Assembly: GCA_946902875.1 (NCBI GenBank)
Contig: OX336343.1
Location: forward strand, 23,111,596 to 23,175,595
Direction: 5' to 3'
Source of the DNA: Nematopogon swammerdamellus
Lineage: Eukaryota; Arthropoda; Insecta; Lepidoptera; Adelidae
Length of the DNA stretch: 64,000 nucleotides
Shown: piece by piece, positions 9,217 through 19,552 of the stretch
Numbering within the stretch: position 1 is the stretch's first letter
Layout: every line of letters begins with the position of its first letter
Translations under genes and position numbers: made by a program
Notes under the pieces: model-generated
What the model was told of the DNA's origin: nothing
Database searches by the model: none
What the model saw: only the letters and a program-made list of their open reading frames with translations

Positions 9217-9513
9217 CAAATATCAGGTCTGCTCGCGAGAATAGTCCTGTCTGTGATAGATAATGGACAGGTCCCAGTAGAGTGTGACATGACCGTTCTC
9301 AAGAAATGGACGTGTATTGTACTTATAGTAAGGCACCTCGGTACCCACACGGTTAAACTTTGAGGCAAGTTGCTGGTGGATAATCCTGGCTACTAGGTTG
9401 TGTCTATGCAGATACTCGGTGTTGGCAAGCTGCGAACAACCGGAAATCACATGTCTGAGGGACTCGCCAGGTTGGTGGCAGGCGCGGCAGATGTCAACGG
9501 TCACGACCTTCAT
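9217..9513 (-). pseudogene. LINE fragment: CCHC zinc-knuckle region before the endonuclease
   Basis: The minus strand reads CRACHQPGESLRHVISGC followed by …EYLHRHNLVARIIHQQLA. A Cys-x2-Cys…His…Cys pattern just upstream of the restriction-like endonuclease is the arrangement known in R2-group LINEs. The frame ends …ILASRPD only if a one-base shift near 9260 is allowed, so the copy is inactive. The reverse transcriptase domain is not present upstream. Together with 8713-8817 this is one LINE remnant split by an S1 SINE. Confidence 0.65.
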
Positions 9514-9705
9514 TATGTGTTTCCTATACTACTATTATATAGGGACCGGTTTAGCCACCTTCGGTTAAGTCCCGGTTAACATTAAACTGTCAGTAAAGAG
9601 ACATTTCTTTCTGACACAGTTGACAGGAGTTAAACGGCAGAGACATTTTAAGCCGATTGTGAGTTCGGTCCTAAATGGTGAATTATGTTTAAGCTATAAA
9701 AAAAC
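9514..9705. other. No gene recognised
   Basis: Short unique AT-rich spacer with ttaagtcccggttaacatta-type words near 9560-9660. I cannot assign it. Confidence 0.3.
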
Positions 9706-9985
9706 TGTCAAGCGCGAGTTTTACACGCACAGAGGGTTCCGTAGATCCGTAATACCATACCTGTAAAAAACCGGCCAAGTGCGAGTCGAACTCGCGCACC
9801 GAGGCTTCCGTATAGCCATATCATGGCTAGCACCACTCACGCCATCTATGGTGTATTATGAAATGCTTCATATTAGTTCAATGTCATGATTAGTTAAAAT
9901 GCTTCATAATCTATTCGGTAGATGGCGCGCGCGCCATACACTTTTTGATTTCTTCTATGGGAGCCCCCATGAATTTTTCATTTTT
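9706..9985 (+). repeat. F repeat: 5' scrap plus a longer copy, 3' part missing
   Basis: A 5' end fragment (9706-9745, agcgcgagttttacacgcac) is followed at 9764 by a fuller copy (accggccaagtgcgagtcga… gccatctatg… tcttctatgggagccccca). This copy is cut at about 9985 by a different repeat beginning acccgactacggcg. The copy at 43136-43550 continues past this point, so material was lost or displaced here. Confidence 0.7.
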
Positions 9986-10380
9986 TACCCGACTACGGCG
10001 AAGCCAAAAAAGGAAGGGTTATGAGTTTGGCGTGTATGTATGTATGTATGTATGTATGTATGTATGTATGTATGTGACTATCTATATTCCACTCTACAGC
10101 CTAAAGTACTGGACCGATTTGAATAATTCTTGTGCTATTGGATTCGTCTTATTCACGGGAGTGTCATAGGCTATATAACTATTTTCAAAATTCAAAATGG
10201 CGGACGCACGGCGTCAAAATGTCAAATTAGTTTTTCAAAATATATTGAGTGGGGTATCAAATTAAAGATAATTAAATTACGATTCCGAAAATATATACTT
10301 TGCTATCTATTAAACTTATGTGTACAGAGAAATAGAGCAAAATGTGTAGCGAATGTATGCATGAATCGCGATTATTCGCG
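9986..10380. repeat. Repeat starting acccgactacggcg with (TATG)n
   Basis: It begins acccgactacggcgaagcca, then a TATG microsatellite of about nine units (10034-10073). Next comes ggaccgatttgaataattct, of the 'theme: accgattttgat' repeats, and then AT-rich sequence. The same acccgactacg start occurs in the long palindrome at 12702-13480 and near 29729. No coding potential is evident. Confidence 0.5.
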
Positions 10381-10621
10381 ATGAACCGTGGTCGCCCGCG
10401 CCCCGCGCCGCGCGCCCCCACCCACGCGCGACGACGACGCGAAGAAGCGACATGGTATTGTTGGTAATATACCTACATACTTACTCACTGATCTACCGCA
10501 AATTTTATATAGATATATAATATTATTATTAGATACAGTACCACCACAGTACTATGCTAAAATAAATTGGTATTAAATGTCCATGTAGGTACCTAGTGAA
10601 AGCATAATATGTAGTGTAGGT

Positions 10622-10989
10622 GTACCGTGTGGGGTCGGTACTTAAAAAGAATAGCCCCACTGCATCTCTCCCCGTCGCATGTCGTAAAAGTCGACTAAGG
10701 GATCGTCAGCCTCGGCAGCTTAATGGTGCGGTCAGTTATTGGATGGATGACCGTCGACCTTACTAGGTGGTAGGGTTTATCCCGGCCGGGTCGGTACCAC
10801 CGCACTGAGCGAAACGTCGGTCGAAACGGCTATGTAAATAGTTCGTGTTTTCCGTCCAGTTCAGTGTAGCCGGCGCGAAATGAAGGGAAGCACTGACATG
10901 GCACCTAGTTCACCCGGTGTTATGGGCTGACATCACGGATGTTGTAGGTGATGTAGCCAACTGTGTCAAGTTTCCATAAAAAAAAAAAA
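10622..10989 (+). repeat. S1 SINE, L + damaged HH + core + tail 1
   Basis: Leader L is complete. HH is cut down to gtcagcctcggcagcttaat… cagttattggatggatgacc, losing the 5S-like box A. Core and tail 1 are present with an A-run at 10977-10989. This is a tripartite copy with an internal deletion. Confidence 0.88.
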
Positions 10990-11019
10990 GGTAGGTACAT
11001 TAATTCAATATTTTCGGAT

Positions 11020-12100
11020 GCAAGTTACCCTTCAGCTAAGCGGGATATTGTGGAAGAGAAGAACCGCCGATTGCGAAAAAGTATTCCCAATTTTCTGGGT
11101 GCAGTTTTAGCCCTAGACTCGATTAGTTGCCGGAACCCTACGTCTTTGGAAATGGCGGTGCCCAGGAGGTTCAGGTGCTTCCAGACAGGTATGACGCTGA
11201 CTTAGAAACTGGCTTGGAAATCAAAAGGACCTTCAAATCGACCTTCGCAGATAATGCGCAGCACTGAGCCTTGCTAACGTTGAAGGCGTGGGCGTAGCAT
11301 TCAGGGGGCAACATATCATTGTTATTCATACGAGAGTACGGAACACGGGTTCTACACCAGTTACCCTTCAACTAGGCGGGATGTGGATGAGAAGAGGCGA
11401 AGACTTGTGTCTGAACTTGAGCAAACACTCGGCTCTATTTCCGAATGGGCCGTAGCAAGTTGTTCAAGTTAAATACCTCCAAGATACAAGTTTGCGCGTT
11501 CAGTGCGAAGAGAGCGGCGTTCACACCAGCTCCTTCCTACCAAGGCACGTCACTTAAATTTTGCGACCACCTTGGGGTCCTCCGAGTCGAATTTTCGCAC
11601 GATCTAAACTTCCGGCGTGACATCGAGGGCAAGGCCGTATAAATCGCAGATTCGGTACTGCTCGCACCGCACCTATGGGATGGCTCAGTCAAATACCAGC
11701 TGGCGCCTCTGGACTCGATCCAGCGTCGAGCCGTGCGAATAGTAGGTGACTCCCAAATATCCCGCGATCTAAAACCACTGCAACTCCGTAGGAATACATA
11801 GCTAAATCAGAGCCTGTTGAAATACAAACAGAGAGAAATATTTTCCCCCAAGTACAGTCTCGGGTCCTTCAACCTGGGCACCTGTCAGGCCGGCATGGCA
11901 TTCGCAGCCTCCGCATGCTACCGAATGTCCATGGGCATCGCTAGACACCTTATGGGTGGCTCGGCGCCACATGTCGCGCTTACTATAAAAATAATATCAG
12001 TAGCTTTGGCCTCGCCTTAGTGGCTTACCTGCTTCGAGTGAGTACATTATTCAACTATGTACAACCTGAAACCTCCCTCGGTCTTCGGCCTTGAACTGAT
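11020..12100 (+). pseudogene. Jockey-like LINE remnant: end of reverse transcriptase to 3' UTR
   Basis: Broken frames give STRRDVDEKRRRLVSELEQ, SEWGRSKLFKLNTSKIQVCA, FSAKRAAFTPAPSYQGTSLK, then QLAPLDSIQRRAVRIVGD and a GSFNLGTC… end. These match the region after the reverse transcriptase in lepidopteran Jockey/CR1-like elements as I recall them. An earlier block (11030-11070) repeats SYPSAKRDIVEEKNRR, so part is duplicated. Frames shift several times, and a segment between the …EGKA and QLAPLD blocks is missing. The 3' UTR contains tcttcggccttgaa-type words. It is inactive. Confidence 0.75.
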
Positions 12101-12341
12101 TGGTTTACTTACTTCCCGAATCCGCTTCACCCCAGCCAGATATATTTACTTACATAGACAAAGAAAATCGTGTACTTACACAGCTCAGTCTTCGGTCTTG
12201 CTCTGACTGACTTTTCATTTTACTTCAAGAATATACATCGTTCAACTATACATAATTTGTATATATATGTAGGTACTCACTCATGCGTTTCAAAGGAGGT
12301 TTCAAATATAGATCACGACAAATAAACGGACGGATAGTATC
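12101..12341. other. AT-rich continuation, possibly LINE 3' UTR
   Basis: The pattern 'ctcggtcttcggcctt… ttacttacttc… catcgttcaactata' recurs here with variation (12085, 12190). A related pattern occurs at 45241-45515. This suggests a repeated 3' UTR unit. Confidence 0.4.
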
Positions 12342-12641
12342 AAGCCGGTACTTATATAAAAGAATAGCCCCACTGTATCTCTCCCCGTGTATGTCGTAAA
12401 AGGCGACTAAGGGATATGACTTCCTTCTTATAATACTAGGTGGTAGGGTTTAACCCGCCCGTGTTGGTACCACCGCACCGCACTGAATGAAAGGTCGGTA
12501 GAAACGGCTATGTATTTAGTGTAGCCGGTACGACCGAAGGGAAGCACTGACGTGGCACCAAGTTCACCCGGTGTTATGTTATGGGCTGACATCACGGATG
12601 TTGTAGCCTGTAGGTGATGTGTCAGATTCCATAAAAAAAAA
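12342..12641 (+). repeat. S1 SINE, leader L + core + tail 1, internally deleted
   Basis: It starts at agccggtacttatataaaag, has no HH, and lacks the end of the core (the gtaaatagtttgtgttttcc block is missing between 12513 and 12520). Its tail carries small duplications (tgttatgttatggg). It ends in an A-run at 12632-12641. Confidence 0.85.
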
Positions 12642-12701
12642 TCAATATACGAGTTACATACAACATTTAAAGTATGCAAACAGTTTTTAAAAAAGCCTAA
12701 A

Positions 12702-13480
12702 ATAAAAAAAATAAGTTATAAAAAACTAAAACCCGACTACGTAAAAGCTAATTATGAAAATCGTTTAAATAAAAAAAAAATTGTTATAAAAAACTAAAAC
12801 CCGTCTACGAAAAAGCAAATTATGAAAATAGTTTGACTAAAAAATAACAAAATAATGTTTTCCATATAATTTATCAGATACAGCATTTCTCTTTTTATAT
12901 TGATTTTACCTTAGCACTAACTCTATAAATTTTGATAAATTTATTATTTTTAACGTTCTAAATATAGAGCCGTGGTCGGGCGTTCTTCGTTCAACAAGAC
13001 AAGTGAGACCGTCGTTGTGCATTATAGCCGTTGACGTTCGGTATGTACCTATGTATCTACTTATAATAATTTTAGATTGGCTCTGACTGATCTTACAACA
13101 AAAAAAGATGCCAGTATGACACAATGGCGATGGCCGTCCTAAGTTCCGCGCTCTAATAATGCACGACGAGGGCCTCCCTTGTCTTGTTGAACGAAGAACG
13201 CCCGACCACGGCTCTATATTTAGAACGTTAAAAATAATAAATTTATCAAAATTTATAGAGTTAGTGCTAAGGTAAAATCAATATAAAAAGAGAAATGCTG
13301 TATCTGATAAATTATATGGAAAACATTATTTTGTTATTTTTTAGTCAAACTATTTTCATAATTTGCTTTTTCGTAGACGGGTTTTAGTTTTTTATAACAA
13401 TTTTTTTTTTATTTAAACGATTTTCATAATTAGCTTTTACGTAGTCGGGTTTTAGTTTTTTATAACTTATTTTTTTTTAT
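12702..13480. repeat. Long near-perfect palindrome, arms about 325 bp, loop about 130 bp
   Basis: The left arm 12702-13025 and right arm 13156-13480 are inverted copies with only scattered differences. Each arm holds a 68-bp tandem duplication (units at 12715 and 12783) beginning gttataaaaaactaaaaccc. The loop 13026-13155 is unique and AT-rich. The right arm runs straight into an F repeat. It resembles a foldback-type element, or an inverted duplication made at a break. I see no terminal target duplication and no gene. Confidence 0.85.
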
Positions 13481-13870
13481 TATTTGTTGTTATATCGGCC
13501 ACCACAACACATTTTCTGTTTTTTTTGTTGTTATACCGGCCATAATATTAATAACACATATTTTGTGAAAATTTCAACGGGCTACCTATTACGGTTCAAG
13601 AGATACAGCCCTCGGACAGACAGACAGACGGACGGACGGACGGACAGGTGGTACCGGATACGAAACCCTAAAAACCATATCAGTCTTATCTTTTGTATCT
13701 GCCATACAAAACTTCCCGTCGCGCCATCTATTATCGAGTTACGTAACCTATACCTATAACGGTTCAAAAGATACAGCCCTAGGACGGACGAACGGACGGA
13801 CGGACAGACAGACGGACAGACAGACATTGTATGCTTAGTAATAGGCTTCCGTATGGAACAGGACCCCTAA
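13481..13870 (+). repeat. F repeat, two 3' ends in tandem
   Basis: The first unit (13481-13668) and second (about 13690-13870) both contain the tacagccct(c/a)gga block, a gacggacggacagacag microsatellite, and an ending like aaaccctaaaaa or gacccctaaaag. The F 5' end is missing, replaced by the palindrome's right arm. Confidence 0.7.
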
Positions 13871-14189
13871 AAGTAGAACTCAGAATCGCCTAATTTTCAT
13901 AAAATATAAAACAAAAATGCCGCTTACAATAAGAGCAACCAGTTCTCGAGTTTAATGGTAATCGTAGGTGAAGGGGGAGGGGGTACAATTATATAAGAAT
14001 TAAGGAAAGCTTAAACACCCCCGATACCTCCAAATGGCCACAAATTGATATAATAAAAACTGCCCGCTTTCGCCTTACGCGGCGGTGGTGGAGGAAGAGG
14101 TGATATGCCTTCTTCTATCTACGTATTCTATTATCACGTCAATTTCCAAGCAAACTTTAATTGTAAAGCACACAATGTATGGAGAATTA
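13871..14189. other. No gene recognised
   Basis: Mixed unique sequence with a gaagggggagggggt stretch. Nothing assigned. Confidence 0.3.
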
Positions 14190-14295
14190 ATGAATCGAGG
14201 TAAGCAGATTAATCAGTGTTACGCTGCAAGAACTCAGGTAATTTAAAAAAACGATTTTGTATGGAGAAAGTTAACTTCCGTCTCGTCTTAAGCAG
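14190..14295 (-). repeat. Fragments of LR and of a J-associated repeat
   Basis: Positions 14193-14236 match the LR hairpin zone (gtaagcagattaatcagtgt, gctgcaagaactcagg). Positions 14246-14286 (cgattttgtatggagaaagt) are the reverse of a segment also seen near 37100 and 58060. Confidence 0.5.
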
Positions 14296-14640
14296 GTGGT
14301 GGGAGGTTTCGAGTCAGATACTTTTTCCGCATCCTCTGGTGTTCCACAAGGCTCGCATCTTGGACCTGTTCTTTTCAACATTTTTATTAACGACATAACC
14401 AACTGCTTCAGAAACAGTGATTACTGTTTATACGCTGACGATTTAAAAGGGTACAGAGAAGTGAGTTGTGCTGGTGATGTTAGGGCAATGCAGGAGGATA
14501 TAGAGAGACTGGTCTCCTGGTGCGACCTCAATCAAATGTCACTTAATCACTCAAAATGCTACTATATACGATTCACAAAAGCAACCGTGGACAGGAAAAC
14601 GGAGTGTGAGAAGACGATCCGCCAGGTGGGACGACTATAG
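14296..14640 (+). pseudogene. LINE reverse transcriptase fragment with YADD
   Basis: A 114-residue open frame carries SASSGVPQGSHLGPVLFNIF, then INDI, then LYADDLK (YADD at residues 46-49), then LVSWCDLNQMSLNHSKC. These are reverse transcriptase motifs of Jockey/CR1-like non-LTR retrotransposons; the two Asp of YADD are the known catalytic residues. Palm motifs upstream and all other domains are missing. Downstream at 14660-14715 is a second LINE type's 3' end (gagaattggagaggcgtatg, RTE-like). The fragment cannot be functional. Confidence 0.8.
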
Positions 14641-14784
14641 TACGTTCCGTACCGCTGAAGCCCGGGAGAACTAGAGGAGAATTGGAGAGGCGTATGTTCT
14701 AAAAGGATACACGGATACAAACAAACTATGGACAATCAACTTCTATGTCATATTTGTATAATCAATATCAATCAATTCTAATAA

Positions 14785-15165
14785 TAAATCTGTAAGGGAT
14801 GGTCATGGAGTAAGTTACTTTGTTTTAAGAGATATTGCGTTTGTAGACTTTATGTATGATACTAAAACTAAATTGACGATTTTTAGAAATCTTTTCTGTA
14901 TCTATGTATGTATGTATGTTTTTTCCTCCATAACTCTTAAACCGATCATCCGAATTCGGTGAAACTTAGTACAGGCAGATTTAATTATACGTGACACAGG
15001 ATAGGGTTAATAAAATTCAGATCCGGTAACGCTAAGATGTGGCTCTCATACAAACCGAATTGATCCGCGCGCCGAAATAAAGGTTACTGACTTACTGACT
15101 GGCGGGCTTACTGACTTTCTTCTTTTTAAATACGAATTTCACGCGAGCGAAGCCGCAGGCAAAAA
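14785..15165. repeat. I repeat, complete-looking copy
   Basis: It runs from aataataaatctgtaaggga and ggtcatggagtaagttactt, through ctccataactcttaaaccga and cgctaagatgtggctctcat, to acgcgagcgaagccgcaggc. Other copies lie near 32340, 46170, 55780, 58320 and 58855. It is non-coding and common in Lepidoptera. Confidence 0.7.
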
Positions 15166-15586
15166 CTAGTGCTTCAATATAATTATATTGAAGATAATTT
15201 TCATTCACTTGGAATGTCCATATATTTACCCGCCTACGAAAACAGTGACACAATAATTAAGTGATTACGTGCAAGGCGCGTGTCCTGGAGATCTCTATCT
15301 CGCTCACATATACACACACACCTTCACACGCGCACCCCATCACACACACACACACACACACATTCACACGTGAATATTCAACTCGGTAGTAGCGAGAAAG
15401 CATTTAATTTTTTTTTGTAAGTCACATAAAAATTAATTGAACCAATGTTTTACTGAAAACTCTACGTGAAATTTATGTTTAGGTATGGAGTGGTGAAGTC
15501 AACGAAAGCACGTAAAGGATGATTTACACTAGTCCATTTTCATCGAATGACTAGGCCGCACGGCATAGATTTTTGTTTTGTTTTGT
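15166..15586. other. No gene; (CA)n at about 15310-15370
   Basis: An interrupted CA/ACAC tract lies at 15310-15368 inside otherwise unique sequence. No gene is seen. Confidence 0.5.
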
Positions 15587-16145
15587 TTTTTTTTTAATCC
15601 GAAATGGGTGGCTGAGTCGGAGGGGCCAAAGCACATGCTCCGACCAACCAATATCACCTCCGAGAAGCTAGTGACATATCGGAGACTTCCCTGGATTACT
15701 GGATATACTGGACTAGAGGAGAGAACACAACCGAAGCTGCTATGCGGCCGTCTTGCATCGAGTACGGTGTGGTACCAACCCAGTCAGTTACAATTTGAGC
15801 CTACCACCTTGTAAGGGGCAAGGGAAGGGACCTATTTAGTTTTAAGAAACTGACACAGTTGGTTACATCACCTGCGAAATTCGTGATGTTAGCCCATAAT
15901 AGGGCGAAGGGTTTTTTTATCTAAACCAACATGGGTGGCTGTGCCGAGGGACCAATGGTGCAGTCGACAGAGCCAACGACACCTCTCCTCGCGACACCAC
16001 GCTCATACAGGGTTGAACCCTACCAGGCACCTAGTAAAGTAAGAAGGGAAGGGACCTACAGTTTTAAGTGCGATCCGAACCACGGTCAGCCTCAATCGGC
16101 CGAGCGGTCACCTACGGATCACGAACGGCAGTTGACCGATTGGAC
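15587..16145 (-). repeat. Mosaic of S2 tail/core, S1 tail and S3 tail/core/HH
   Basis: Reading on +: S2 tail 2 and core (15587-15844); a 55-bp tail 1 piece without A-run (15846-15902); then from a T-run tail 3 (15915-16012), a core scrap and an HH remnant (to about 16145). This is direct evidence that tail 3 can be joined to the HH head and core, making an S3 SINE and not only a LINE end. Confidence 0.75.
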
Positions 16146-16904
16146 GAAATGAAATGAAATGAAAATATACTCTATTGTACACTATTGTATGAAAGGGTTA
16201 CAAAAGGTGAGTTTAATGCCTTGCGGCATTCTTTACGAACTAATCTTTAGGATGTGGAAAATACGTAGGGGCGGACAATGCAGTACTAAAGAGGGAACAG
16301 TAGTATGAAATATAAATATACAAATATAAATTATACACATATAAAGATACAAACAACCAATATACATAATTACATATATACAATAAGAAACATAAATATT
16401 ATAATATACCTACATCAACTCTTAGATACTATACATATGTAGATACTTATATACGACGAATGAGCTACCGAACACAGAATTATTATATTCATACAAAAAT
16501 ACAAAACTTAAAATATATCACAATATATTTAATTCAATATTACAATGTACAAATTCACTCATTAGAAAATCACAATAACAATGAAAAAAAAACTAAAACT
16601 AAAATTAACACCTATTAAATAAAAAAAATTTAAAATTTAATTTTTTTTTTAAATATATAGTATAACATGGATTAAACTATCTGCACTTAAGGATAAACAC
16701 AACATAAATAGTTTAGAAAATAATAAATAAAAACTAAAATTGAAACTAATAAAAGAACAAAAAATAAAATGCTGAAACAACACACATACAAATTACAATC
16801 AGTTACGCACACAAAAAAAAAAGAAAAAATTGAAACAAAAAGTATTTGTATCATTTATTGCGCATTGCCATTGACATTTAATAGTACTTATTTTATTCTT
16901 CTTA
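16146..16904. repeat. P repeat then AT-rich sequence, no gene
   Basis: Positions 16150-16265 carry gaaatgaaatgaaatgaaaa, a tattgtacactattgtat stretch and atgccttgcggcattcttta, the P repeat also seen near 39370. From 16300 to 16860 the sequence is strongly A-rich on this strand (many aaaata and taaaact words). No gene is seen. Confidence 0.5.
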
Positions 16905-17049
16905 GGCCCACTTGCACCAACACAAATTTAATATATAAACCAGTTTAACTCGCTAAACCAGTTTAAGCTAGCACCCTTTGACTGTAGGAACCGCGTTTAA
17001 ATCCATAACTCGCTACTTAACTTTAAACTCGTGTTGGTGCAAGTGGGCC
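16905..17049. mobile_element. 145-bp MITE with 19-bp TIRs and TTA duplication
   Basis: Perfect 19-bp inverted ends, ggcccacttgcaccaacac (16905-16923) and its complement (17031-17049), are flanked by tta at 16902-16904 and 17050-17052. A 3-bp TTA target duplication with GG-starting ends fits PIF/Harbinger-type elements. The inside has no ORF, so mobilisation would need an outside transposase. Confidence 0.85.
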
Positions 17050-17052
17050 TTA

Positions 17053-17340
17053 CTGGATACTCTACATATCTATAAGTAGAGCAACCTCGCGAACAGTACT
17101 CGTCGCTATAAACTACTCATGCCTGCCAGTGCTATAGCACAGGCGGAGGGGGCGAGAGAGCTAACTGCCGGTAAGTACATAATAATGTTAATAAATAAAG
17201 GTGTCGGACGCATGCGCACTATAATAACTGCATCGGCGCAAAATACCCGCGCGATCACTCTCCATTATGCGCGCGCGCGGGAAAATATTGTAGGAAGATA
17301 GTTCAGACGAGCCTGTATGGAGAACTTTATGAGTGTGGAA
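17053..17340. other. Unique segment with a possible splice donor
   Basis: A short open stretch (17119-17170) ends at ccggtaagtac, a good match to a splice donor. Without an acceptor or homology I do not call an exon. Confidence 0.2.
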
Positions 17341-17655
17341 GAGTAATCCTACTAATATTATAAACGCGAAAGTTTGTGAGGATGGATGGATGTATGGATC
17401 TTTGTTCCTCTTTCACGCAAAAACTACTGAACGGATTTTGATGAGACTTTACAGTACTATAGCTTATACATCAGAATAATATATAGGCTCTATACCATTA
17501 CGCTAAATAGCCTTAGGGCGCAGCAGTATCAAATAAAGTATAGTATGGACGGGAGAGAGAGAATGTAAAAGACAAGAAAAAGAAAAGCCTATCAACGTCA
17601 CATAAAAACTTTAATTTCGAATTCAGTTCTCTTTTTTAAATCCACGCGGACGAAG
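17341..17655. repeat. Repeat starting tcctactaatattataaa
   Basis: The copy carries cctactaatattataaacgc, gcaaaaactactgaacggat and ends ccacgcggacgaagtcgcgg. This repeat type is very frequent in lepidopteran genomes. It is non-coding. Confidence 0.75.
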
Positions 17656-17689
17656 TCGCGGGCAAACTTCCCATTCCACTTCCGCACTA

Positions 17690-17955
17690 CGCATACTGGG
17701 CAGGGGAAGCACCCCTATACAATCGACCTACCGAGGGTTCTGTAGGTCTCAAAGAACCGGGAAAATGTGGAACGCTCTCCCTGCTCATATATTTCCTCCC
17801 AAGTACAGCCTGGGGTTTTTCAAAAGGGGCGTGAAAAGGCTCCTGTCAGACCGGTATGGCATTCGCAATGCCCGTGCATCACAGAATGTCCATGGGCGTC
17901 GTAAGTCACCTACTCGTAAGTGAAACGATGCCACATGTCGCGCTTTCCATAAAAA
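17690..17955 (+). pseudogene. Jockey-like LINE, C-terminal end and 3' UTR
   Basis: One frame reads RTGKMWNALPAHIFPPKYSL then GFFKRGVKRLLSDRYGIRNA. This is the usual last segment of lepidopteran Jockey-like ORF2. The 3' UTR has tccatgggcgtcgtaagtca and cacatgtcgcgctttc, ending in an A-run at about 17950. The same end occurs at 11810-12000 and 35690-36070. It is a 5'-truncated, dead copy. Confidence 0.75.
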
Positions 17956-18515
17956 AAGAGTAACTTCTGATTAGAGAGTGCACTCGGACGGCGCGATATT
18001 CCACCGAGTTGAGGCCGTTTAGCCGCAACTAAGCTAGTCCATCGCGGTCAGCCGACGTCGCTGCACGCGCAGTCCGCGCGCAAAGCCCGCCACGAATTTT
18101 CCTTGTATTTTATTATATTTTTAGGGTCCCGTCGCAAAATGCGAAAAAATGCACCCTTATGGGATCGCTCTGGTGTCTGTCTGTCTGTCGGCCATACGCA
18201 GATATCTCCGGACCTACTGAACCGATTTCGATGAAACAGCCGCTAGATATTTTATGTATAAATTTGTCTAATGGTCTTGTGGAAAGTACAGGGTACCCCA
18301 AAATGTGAACGAAAAACGATTTTTTTTTTAAATACTTAAGTTTCATTTCATTCTATAGGTATTGTTATTTTTTATGGATTTATGGTAAATTGAAATTTAT
18401 TACATTTTCACTCATCGCCTTTCAATAAATAAACGGAAATTATTACGTAACCTAATTTAATTACTTCATTATAAACTAAGTGTGTACGTTGTAAGTTACA
18501 CGCACGCACTCACGC

Positions 18516-18547
<32 letters not shown>

Positions 18548-18774
18548 CTTGATTGTTGCACGTTGAAAACGATATAGAGAGATAGATAGGCGGGGTGAGG
18601 ATAGAGAGAGGGGGAGGGAGGAAGGCTGTGCAATTTGCGCGTTTTGTAATTTTGCACAATTTGGCTGTCAACCCGAGTTATTAAGACGTTGCGCGCCCGA
18701 ATCGCCGACACCACAGAATGCACAGATGGAGATAGCATACTTCGATTATTGCATAGTAATTTGGTTATTTTAAA
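17956..18774. other. CpG-rich patch, G repeat and (CA)n; no gene
   Basis: Positions 17980-18105 are CpG-rich and unique. Positions 18118-18300 hold a G repeat (tagggtcccgtcgcaaaatg, gtctgtctgtctgtcgg, tactgaaccgatttcgatg). A CA tract lies at about 18510-18548. Positions 18600-18630 are a gagaggggg stretch. No gene is seen. Confidence 0.5.
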
Positions 18775-19117
18775 GGTACCGGTGTGCGGTCGGTACTTAA
18801 AAAGAATAGCCCCACTGCATCTCTCCCCGTGCATGTCGTAAAAGGCGACTAAGGGATAAGGGCAATATGCCGTGCTAAAGGGCGACAAGGTAGCCACCTC
18901 TCACCTTGGCGCGGACATGGCACATAGTTCATCCGGTGTTATGGGCTAACATCACGGAAGGTCGATTGAAACGGCTATTTAAATACTTCATGTTTTTCGT
19001 CCAGTTCAGTGTAGCATGGCACGACCGAAGGGAAGCACTGACACGGCACCTAGTTCACCCGGTGTTATGGGCTGACATCACGAATGTAGCCAACTGTGTT
19101 AGATTCCATAAAAAAAA
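18775..19117 (+). repeat. LR/S1 chimeric SINE
   Basis: After leader L the copy follows the LR body (gccgtgctaaagggcgacaa, gtagccacctctcaccttgg). At about 18913 it switches to S1 tail sequence, then restarts in the S1 core (gtcgattgaaacggctattt) and runs to a second tail 1 and A-run at 19110-19117. It shows that L-bearing families exchange bodies. Confidence 0.8.
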
Positions 19118-19258
19118 CTTGTGTGTGTGACAAACTGAATTTTTTTTTTACTTCTTAAATATTTCATAAATTTGTTTCTTTCACTACTGTTATGTAAGGT
19201 AGGTATTTGAATTTGAGGAATTCTGGTTTATGCTATAAAGTTTTATAATAAATGCAAT

Positions 19259-19552
19259 TTTTAGGTTTCCGTATCCAGTACGGAAGCCTATTTATTAGGT
19301 ACTAAGCCTACGCCGTCTGTCTGTCTGTCTGTCCTACTGCTGTATCTTTGGAACCGTAATAGGTAGCCGGTTGAAATTTTCACAGAATATGTCTTTTATT
19401 ATGGCGAATATAAGAACAAATAATAAAAAAATTTAAAAGTTAAAAATTAAGGGGGGTTCCCATACAAGAAACGTGTTTTTTTTTCAATGTTTTTTTTTGT
19501 GGTGCGGAAACCTCGGTGCGCCAGTCCGACTCGCACTTGGCCGGTTTTTTAT
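19259..19552 (-). repeat. F repeat, complete both ends
   Basis: Minus-strand copy: at 19259 aggtttccgtatccagtacg (3' hairpin side), a gtctgtctgtctgtc microsatellite, gaaccgtaataggtagccgg, then cctcggtgcgccagtccgac and acttggccggtttttta at the other end. About 294 bp. Confidence 0.8.

Noticed and set aside
17119..17170. Exon ending at ccg|gtaagtac
   Set aside because: A donor-like word alone, with no acceptor, no promoter and no protein similarity.
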